This document shows, piece by piece, positions 57,418 through 64,000 of a stretch of DNA of 64,000 bases. Position numbers and translations under genes: made by a program. Under the pieces are notes generated by a model. It worked only from the letters and a program-made list of their open reading frames with translations. It had not been told where the DNA came from and ran no database searches. This DNA is from Microbacterium protaetiae (GTDB lineage Bacteria > Actinomycetota > Actinomycetes > Actinomycetales > Microbacteriaceae): contig NZ_CP035494.1 in the NCBI RefSeq assembly GCF_004135285.1, positions 2,852,001 to 2,916,000 on the forward strand, in the 5' to 3' direction. Every line of letters starts with the position of its first letter. The stretch's first letter is position 1.

Positions 57418-57436
57418 GGACCCGCCCCGCGGGTCC
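57418..57436 (+). promoter_or_regulatory. Hairpin just before the rplY ribosome site
   Basis: 8-bp stem (57418-57425 with 57429-57436), 3-nt loop, ending 3 nt before AAGGAG (57440-57445). With the long leader it is a candidate site for translational autocontrol by L25. Confidence 0.45.
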
Positions 57437-57451
57437 CGCAAGGAGATTCAC

Positions 57452-58072
57452 ATGTCTGAGGACACCACGGTCCACGCTGAACTGCGTGAGAACTTCGGCA
57501 AGGGCTTCGCCCGGCGCCTGCGCGCGGCCGGCAAGATCCCCGCCGTCATCTATGGTCACGGAACCGACCCGGTGCACGTCGCCCTCCCCGGTCACCAGGT
57601 CTCGCTGCTGGTGCGGCGTGCCAACGCGGTGCTTGAGCTCGACGTGAACGGCACCACCCAGCTGACCCTGGTCAAAGACGTGCAGCGCGACCCGGTGCGT
57701 CAGATCATCGAGCACGTCGACCTGCTCGTCGTCAAGAAGGGCGAGAAGATCCAGGTCGAGGTTCCGATCCTCGTCAACGGCGAGTCGGCTCCCGGCACCA
57801 TCGCCAACCTCGACGCCGTCTCGGTCGCACTCGAGGTCGAAGCCACGCACATTCCGCAGCATGTCGAGATCGACGTCACCGACCTCGAAGAGGGCGCCCA
57901 CATCACTGCTGGCGACCTGAAGCTGCCCAAGGGCGCTTCGCTCGTCTCCGACGCCGAACTGCTGATCGTGGCCATCTCGGTGCCGTCGGCCGCTGCCGAG
58001 CCTGAAGAGAGCGCCACTGAGACCGAGGCCGCCGAGGCGGCCGCGCCGGCCGAAGAGACCGCCGCAGAGTAG
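57452..58072 (+). CDS. rplY: 50S ribosomal protein L25/general stress protein Ctc
   Basis: 206 aa. The N-terminal 5S-rRNA-binding L25 domain (1-95) contains FGKGFARRLRAAGKIPAVIYGHG. The C-terminal TL5/Ctc beta domain (100-185) is followed by an acidic Ala/Glu tail. ATG 57452 has an AAGGAG site. It is followed by pth as in M. tuberculosis, where Pth and L25 genes are also adjacent. Confidence 0.95.
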   Translation: MSEDTTVHAELRENFGKGFARRLRAAGKIPAVIYGHGTDPVHVALPGHQVSLLVRRANAVLELDVNGTTQLTLVKDVQRDPVRQIIEHVDLLVVKKGEKIQVEVPILVNGESAPGTIANLDAVSVALEVEATHIPQHVEIDVTDLEEGAHITAGDLKLPKGASLVSDAELLIVAISVPSAAAEPEESATETEAAEAAAPAEETAAE

Positions 58073-58083
58073 CCCGCAATCGT

Positions 58084-58118
58084 CGTCGAGGGGGTGCGTT
58101 CTGCGCGCCCCCTCGACG
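58084..58118 (+). terminator. Hairpin between rplY and pth
   Basis: 15-position stem (58084-58098 with 58104-58118, one G-T pair), loop TTCTG, starting 11 nt after the rplY stop. No T tract; it may lower read-through into pth. Confidence 0.7.
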
Positions 58119-58138
58119 CGTATTGGGAGGGATGACGC

Positions 58139-58723
58139 ATGCCGCACACCTGGTTGGTGGTGGGCCTGGGCAATCCGGGGCCGCAGTACGAACAGACCCG
58201 GCACAACGTCGGCCAGATGGTCGTCGATGAGCTCGCCGAGCGGCGGAGCGAACGCTTCAGGGCGCACAAAGCGGGTGCGCGGGTCGTGGAGACCTGGCTG
58301 CGGCCGGGCGCCGACAAGCTGGTGCTCGCCAAGCTGAACTGCTTCATGAACATCTCGGGCGGACCGGTCGCGAACCTCGCGAAATTCTACGGCGTCGATC
58401 CGGCGCACGTCGTGGTCGTGCATGACGAGCTGGACATTCCGTTCGACTCTCTCAGACTGAAGATCGGCGGCGGCCACGGCGGGCACAACGGCGTGCGCGA
58501 CATCGCGAAGGCTCTGGACACGCCCGAGTTCGTGCGGGTGCGGGTCGGGATCGGGCGACCGCCGGGCCGTCAGGATCCAGCGGACTGGGTGCTGTCACCG
58601 TTCGGCGCCGCCGAGCGCAAGGCGCTGCCGCTGGTGCTGTCGGATGCCGCCGACGCCGTCGAGCAGCTCATCGACGAGGGACTGCTGGCAGCCCAACAGA
58701 AGCACCACGCGCCCCGCGCGTGA
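58139..58723 (+). CDS. pth: Peptidyl-tRNA hydrolase
   Basis: 194 aa. Recycles peptidyl-tRNA released from stalled ribosomes. [22 protein letters not shown] contains the conserved Asn and catalytic His. [18 protein letters not shown] (Asp) and [13 protein letters not shown] complete the signature. A GGGAGG site lies 8 nt before ATG 58139. It converges on the next gene with a 6-bp gap. Confidence 0.96.
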   Translation: MPHTWLVVGLGNPGPQYEQTRHNVGQMVVDELAERRSERFRAHKAGARVVETWLRPGADKLVLAKLNCFMNISGGPVANLAKFYGVDPAHVVVVHDELDIPFDSLRLKIGGGHGGHNGVRDIAKALDTPEFVRVRVGIGRPPGRQDPADWVLSPFGAAERKALPLVLSDAADAVEQLIDEGLLAAQQKHHAPRA

Positions 58724-58729
58724 GCGGCC

Positions 58730-59185
58730 TCACCCCACCGGCATCCCGGATGCCGTGGCATAGCCTGCGATCATCGTCATCGTTCCGGCGACGGTGAACA
58801 GTACCGGTCCCGCCACTGCTATCACTGCGGCCGCGATACCGGGAACGCGCCCTCGGTTCTGAGCTATCGCGATGATGCCCTGAATGAGCGCCCACATGCC
58901 GCCGATGGTTCCCGCCCAGAACGCGATTTCGACCACGGCCACCCATCCCTGCAGCGGGGCGAGCCAGGTGGGGTCGACGCCCGATCCGACGGGAGCCTCG
59001 GCAAACGCGCGACCCGCGGCGACCCCCACCGGGTAACCGGCGATCGCGGAGGTGACGGTGGCGGCGACGACGATCACGGCGCCGATGATGAGGGCGACGA
59101 CCCCCAGGGTGCGACTGCTGTCGGTGCCGGCTGCGAACGGGTCGGCGGCCGGTTCGGGAAGGGGGGAGAACAGATCGGAGCTCAC
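58730..59185 (-). CDS. Four-helix membrane protein, unknown
   Basis: 151 aa (154 aa if ATG 59194 is used). A polar Pro/Asp-rich cytoplasmic N-terminus of about 27 residues precedes four hydrophobic segments (about 30-52, 72-95, 100-120, 122-145). No known family was recognised. GTG 59185 is favoured because TAGGAT (59193-59198, minus strand) lies 7 nt upstream. It shares a 57-bp divergent promoter region with mfd. Reported longer minus frames continuing into mfd are antisense shadows. Confidence 0.75.
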   Translation of the reverse strand: MSSDLFSPLPEPAADPFAAGTDSSRTLGVVALIIGAVIVVAATVTSAIAGYPVGVAAGRAFAEAPVGSGVDPTWLAPLQGWVAVVEIAFWAGTIGGMWALIQGIIAIAQNRGRVPGIAAAVIAVAGPVLFTVAGTMTMIAGYATASGMPVG

Positions 59186-59192
59186 GCGCCTC

Positions 59193-59198
59193 ATCCTA
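59193..59198 (-). promoter_or_regulatory. Predicted -10 (TAGGAT) of four-helix membrane gene
   Basis: Minus-strand TAGGAT, 7 nt before GTG 59185; no ribosome site between. Confidence 0.5.
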
Positions 59199-59230
59199 GA
59201 GGCCCGTGCGCCGGTGTCTGAGATGCCCCG

Positions 59231-59236
59231 TAGAAT
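59231..59236 (+). promoter_or_regulatory. Predicted -10 (TAGAAT) of mfd
   Basis: TAGAAT lies 6 nt before GTG 59243, so mfd is probably leaderless with a GTG start. Confidence 0.65.
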
Positions 59237-59242
59237 CCTCTG

Positions 59243-62200
59243 GTGACAGTTCCCGGGATCGCGCGCGCCCTCGCGCAGGCCGATACCGTGCGAGACGCGT
59301 TGGCGGCGGCATCCGTCGACGGCGATTTCTCGCTCGTCGAGGGCATGAATGCGCCCGTGCTCGCGGCGCTGGTCGAACGGCGTCGTGAAGGCGGCCACCC
59401 CGCCGCTCTGCTGGTGATCACCCCCACGAGTCGGCGCGCGGAGTCGGTGGGGCCGGCGCTGGAAGAGCTGCTGCCGGGGGCGACGGTCCTGCATTTTCCC
59501 GCGTGGGAGACGCTGCCGCACGAACGGCTCAGTCCGAGCGCCGAGACCGTCGGGCGACGACTCGACGCGCTGCGCCGTGCCCGCGAGTGGGCGGCGGCCG
59601 GCGACGACAGGGGACCGCTGATCGTCACGGCTTCGGTACGTGCGGCCCTGCAGCCGCTGGCCGGCGGCCTCGATGAGGCGGTGCCGATCGTTCTGGCGGC
59701 CGGTTCGCGAGGACACGACTTGTCGGCGGTGAGCGCTCAGCTGGTCGAGCGTGCCTATCTTCGCGTCGATATGGTCTCGCGACGCGGTGAGTTCGCCGTG
59801 CGCGGCGGCATTCTCGACGTCTTTCCGCCGACCGCCGATCATCCCTTCCGCGTCGAGTTCTTCGGCGACGAGGTGGATCAGATCCGCGCGTTCTCGGTCG
59901 CCGACCAGCGCAGTCTGCCCGGCGACATCGCACAGGTCGACCTGCTGCCCAGTCGTGAGCTGCTGTTGACTGACACCGTGCGCGAGCGTGCACGCGAACT
60001 CGCCGAACGAGCCCCGGCGTTGCGCGGAATGCTCGAGAAGATGGCCGAGGGTATTCCGGCCGAAGGCATGGAATCGCTCACCCCCGCGCTGGCCGATCAT
60101 CTGGTCGCGTTGGTGGACTACCTTCCGACTCAGACGGCGGTGGCCCTGCTCGACCCCGAGCGGGCAGTCACCCGCGCGCTGACCCTCGCCGAGACCAACC
60201 GCGAATTTCTCGAGGCGGCGTGGAGCGCTGCCACGGCAGGTGGACAGAGCCCCGTCGACCTCGGTTCGGGAGACTTTCTCACACTGCCCGAGCTGCACGA
60301 GCGCACCCGCGATCGCCACGGTGTGTGGTGGACGTTCAGCGCCTTCGACTCGGGAGCGGCGGATGCCGCGGCCGAGGGATTGGCGGTCGCCGATGCCGGC
60401 GACCTCGGTGCCGTGCGTGTCGACGGCCAGGCGGTGCCGTCGTTCCAGGGCAACATCGACGGAGCAACCGGTCACATCGCCCAGCTGCTCGGCGACGGGT
60501 ACCGCGTCGTGGTCGCCGCATCGGGTGCGGGGCTGGCCGATCGCGCGCGCGACGTGCTGGGCGAGCGCGGAATCGCCGCCCGTCGTGTCGACGAGGTGTT
60601 CGAGCCCCCCGAACCCGGTGTGGTGCACGTGGTCGTCGCCACGCTCGAGCGCGGGTTCGAGGCATCCAGTGCCAAACTCGCGGTGCTGACCGAGAACGAG
60701 TTCTACGGGCGCACCGTCGCCGCCGACTCGCGGGTCGTGCGCAAGCTCGCCTCGCGGCGGCGCAACGTCGTGGATCCGCTGCAGCTGAAGCCGGGCGAGG
60801 CCGTCGTGCACTCCACGCACGGGATCGGCCGGTTCGTCGAACTGACCCAGCGCGAGGTCTCCAGCGGCGGACGCAACCCGGTCAAGAGCACACGGGAGTA
60901 CCTCGTGCTCGAGTACGCGCCGAGCAAACGCGGCTATCCCGGGGACAAGCTCTATGTACCCACCGATCAGCTCGACCTGCTCTCGCGCTATGTCGGCGGC
61001 GAAGCGCCCACTCTCTCGAAGATGGGCGGCAGCGACTGGGCACAGGCCAAGGGCAAGGCGCGCAGGGCCGTGCGCGACATCGCTGTCGAGCTCGTGAAAC
61101 TGTATTCGGCGCGGATGGCCTCGAAGGGCCATGCGTTCGGGCCTGACACGCCGTGGCAGCGGGAGCTCGAAGAGGCGTTCCCGTTCGCCGAGACGCCTGA
61201 CCAGTTGCAGACCATCGATGAGATCAAGGCCGATATGGAAAAGCCCGTGCCGATGGACCGGCTGCTGTCGGGCGACGTCGGCTTCGGCAAGACCGAGGTG
61301 GCTGTGCGCGCGGCGTTCAAAGCGATTCAAGACGGCAAGCAGGTCGCGATGCTGGTGCCCACCACACTGCTGGTCAAGCAGCACCTCGAGACCTTCGCCG
61401 AGCGCTACGCCGGCTTTCCGGTGAAGGTGCGCCCGCTGTCGCGCTTTCAGACCGACAAAGAAGCGCGACAGACGCTGGCGGGCCTGGCTGACGGCACCGT
61501 CGACATGGTCATCGGCACGCACCGCATCCTCACCGAGAAGGTCATGTTCAAAGACCTCGGACTGCTCATCATCGACGAGGAGCAGCGTTTCGGTGTCGAG
61601 CACAAAGACGCGTTGAAGAAGCTCAAGGTCGGCGTCGACATCCTCGCCATGAGCGCGACCCCGATTCCCCGCACACTGGAGATGGCCGTCACCGGCATCC
61701 GCGAGATGTCGACGCTGCAGACCCCGCCCGAAGACCGGCACCCGATTCTCACCTATGTCGGGCCGCGCAACGACAAGCAGGTCGCCGCGGCGATCCGGCG
61801 CGAAATCCTGCGCGAGGGACAGGTCTTCTATGTGCACAACCGTGTGCAGTCGATCCAGCGGGTGGCTGCGCACCTGGCCGAGTTGGTGCCTGAGGCGCGT
61901 GTCGCCGTCGCGCATGGCCAGATGGGCGAGCACCAGCTCGAAGCCGTGGTCGACGACTTCTGGGAGCGCCGCGCCGATGTGCTGGTGTGCACCACGATCA
62001 TCGAGACCGGGCTGGACATCTCCAACGCGAACACGATCATCATCGATCGCGCTGACAAATACGGCCTCAGTCAGCTGCACCAGCTGCGCGGACGGGTGGG
62101 GCGCGGGCGCGACCGCGCCTATGCGTATTTCCTCTACGACGAGATGAAGCCGCTGTCTGAGACGGCCGCCGACCGGCTCGAGACCATCGCCGTGAACAAC

Positions 62201-62869
62201 GACCTGGGCAGCGGTACGCAGGTGGCCTTGAAAGACCTGGAGTTGCGTGGCGCAGGCAACATGCTCGGCGCCGAACAGGCGGGCCACATCGCCGGCGTCG
62301 GCTTCGACCTGTATCTGCGCATGGTCGGCGAGGCAGTCGCATCATTCCGCGGCGAAGACACCGAGGGGCCGACCGAGCTGCGGCTCGAACTGCCCGTGCA
62401 GGCGCGCTTGCCCGAGACGTACATCGACAGCGAGCGGCTGCGGTTGGAGGCCTATCAGAAGCTGTCGGGCGCCGCATCGGTCACTGCCACAGACGATGCC
62501 ATCGACCTCGTCGTCGACGAGCTGCGCGATCGCTACGGCGAGTTGCCCGGTGAGGCCGAGGGCCTGGTCGCCGTCGCACGCCTACGGCGACGGGCCGCGC
62601 AGTCGGCACTGGCCGATGTCGTGGCGATGGGCCCGAACCTGCGCATTGCGCCGGCGCAGCTGCCCGACTCGATGCGCGTGCGGCTGCAGCGGCTGTACCC
62701 GAAGGCGAAGCTCGTGGCCGGGGGAGACGCCCTGGTCGTGCCCCTGCCGACTGCGGCGGGCGAGCGGATGCCGGACGGCGACCTCATCGCCTGGGTCGGG
62801 CAGCTGCTCGACCAGCTGTGGCCGCTGCCGGTCGCCGAGGCCGCGGGTGCCGCATCTGCGGCATCCTGA
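59243..62869 (+). CDS. mfd: Transcription-repair coupling factor Mfd
   Basis: 1208 aa. Removes stalled RNA polymerase from lesions and recruits UvrA. The N-terminal UvrB-homology region (HFPAWETLPHERLSP, RGGILDVFPPTADHPFRVEFFGDEVDQIR) is followed by the polymerase-interaction domain (GEAVVHSTHGIGRFVEL near residue 525) and the RecG-like translocase: GDVGFGKTEVAVRAAF, IIDEEQRFGVEHK, ATPIPRTLEMA and LRGRVGRGRDRAYAY. The C-terminal domain D7 covers about the last 130 residues. Length is normal for actinobacteria. Confidence 0.97.
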   Translation: MTVPGIARALAQADTVRDALAAASVDGDFSLVEGMNAPVLAALVERRREGGHPAALLVITPTSRRAESVGPALEELLPGATVLHFPAWETLPHERLSPSAETVGRRLDALRRAREWAAAGDDRGPLIVTASVRAALQPLAGGLDEAVPIVLAAGSRGHDLSAVSAQLVERAYLRVDMVSRRGEFAVRGGILDVFPPTADHPFRVEFFGDEVDQIRAFSVADQRSLPGDIAQVDLLPSRELLLTDTVRERARELAERAPALRGMLEKMAEGIPAEGMESLTPALADHLVALVDYLPTQTAVALLDPERAVTRALTLAETNREFLEAAWSAATAGGQSPVDLGSGDFLTLPELHERTRDRHGVWWTFSAFDSGAADAAAEGLAVADAGDLGAVRVDGQAVPSFQGNIDGATGHIAQLLGDGYRVVVAASGAGLADRARDVLGERGIAARRVDEVFEPPEPGVVHVVVATLERGFEASSAKLAVLTENEFYGRTVAADSRVVRKLASRRRNVVDPLQLKPGEAVVHSTHGIGRFVELTQREVSSGGRNPVKSTREYLVLEYAPSKRGYPGDKLYVPTDQLDLLSRYVGGEAPTLSKMGGSDWAQAKGKARRAVRDIAVELVKLYSARMASKGHAFGPDTPWQRELEEAFPFAETPDQLQTIDEIKADMEKPVPMDRLLSGDVGFGKTEVAVRAAFKAIQDGKQVAMLVPTTLLVKQHLETFAERYAGFPVKVRPLSRFQTDKEARQTLAGLADGTVDMVIGTHRILTEKVMFKDLGLLIIDEEQRFGVEHKDALKKLKVGVDILAMSATPIPRTLEMAVTGIREMSTLQTPPEDRHPILTYVGPRNDKQVAAAIRREILREGQVFYVHNRVQSIQRVAAHLAELVPEARVAVAHGQMGEHQLEAVVDDFWERRADVLVCTTIIETGLDISNANTIIIDRADKYGLSQLHQLRGRVGRGRDRAYAYFLYDEMKPLSETAADRLETIAVNNDLGSGTQVALKDLELRGAGNMLGAEQAGHIAGVGFDLYLRMVGEAVASFRGEDTEGPTELRLELPVQARLPETYIDSERLRLEAYQKLSGAASVTATDDAIDLVVDELRDRYGELPGEAEGLVAVARLRRRAAQSALADVVAMGPNLRIAPAQLPDSMRVRLQRLYPKAKLVAGGDALVVPLPTAAGERMPDGDLIAWVGQLLDQLWPLPVAEAAGAASAAS

Positions 62870-62887
62870 CCGGCGGCTCAGGACAGC

Positions 62888-64000
<1,113 letters not shown>

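Noticed and set aside
59195..62287. Upstream extension of the four-helix membrane gene to an 1185-aa frame
   Set aside because: The extra part is antisense to mfd; the real start is at 59185 or 59194.

Overview
This window is chromosomal DNA from a high-GC actinobacterium. It is most probably a member of the Microbacteriaceae close to Microbacterium. I infer this from the very high GC content, the GTG/ATG starts with 4-bp ATGA/GTGA overlaps, the many apparently leaderless genes, an about 3.1-kb actinobacterial-size 23S rRNA, and gene order. No phage, insertion sequence, CRISPR array or integrative element was seen. No gene-free stretch exceeds about 300 bases; the longest gaps (22000-22263, 51723-51955 and 57220-57451) hold hairpins, repeats and promoters.

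Layout. (1) 1-3366: the 3' half of an rRNA operon (23S, 5S, terminator); the 16S gene lies off the left edge. (2) 3396-21999: a long co-directional housekeeping block. It holds a repeat-rich TPR-like protein, a HAD phosphatase, a 49-aa protein, tlyA, nadK, recN, a tandem DUF2207-type membrane protein, pyrG, a Nudix hydrolase and xerD; then parA, scpA, scpB, a pseudouridine synthase, tyrA, cmk and der. The order closely follows the Mycobacterium tuberculosis Rv1691-Rv1713 region, with tyrA added. It links rRNA modification, nucleotide and NAD metabolism, DNA repair and chromosome segregation. (3) 22264-27183: an accessory stretch with a Nudix/PIN-like fusion, an XRE-TPR regulator divergent from an MFS exporter, and a sugar MFS porter. 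(4) 27256-41919 and 57452-62869: a second block resembling Rv1010-Rv1020 (rsmA, ispE, glmU, prs, rplY, pth, mfd). It is interrupted by insertions: an aldo/keto reductase, an Eis-like acetyltransferase, a compatible-solute ABC importer, an ABC-F ATPase, a flavin-reductase-like protein and a MarR regulator. A P-type ATPase with an RnfD-like/ferredoxin-reductase fusion, a two-component system, a GlxA-type regulator, gnd and a complete branched-chain amino-acid ABC importer also interrupt it. (5) 62888-64000: the 3' part of gdhA, running off the right edge.

The DNA is mostly well-understood core genome. The least explained signals are: a strongly repeated GGATGCC/GGCATCC heptamer; a recurring -10-N6-start arrangement that suggests leaderless transcription; a restricted context for the rare ATA codon; a 45-bp coding minisatellite next to the rRNA operon; a Nudix-PIN/NYN fusion; a tandem DUF2207-like protein; a tRNA-Gln gene whose 3' end lies 1 nt from the glmU start codon; and several small ORFs missed by length cut-offs. 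No clearly new defence or biosynthetic system was found.
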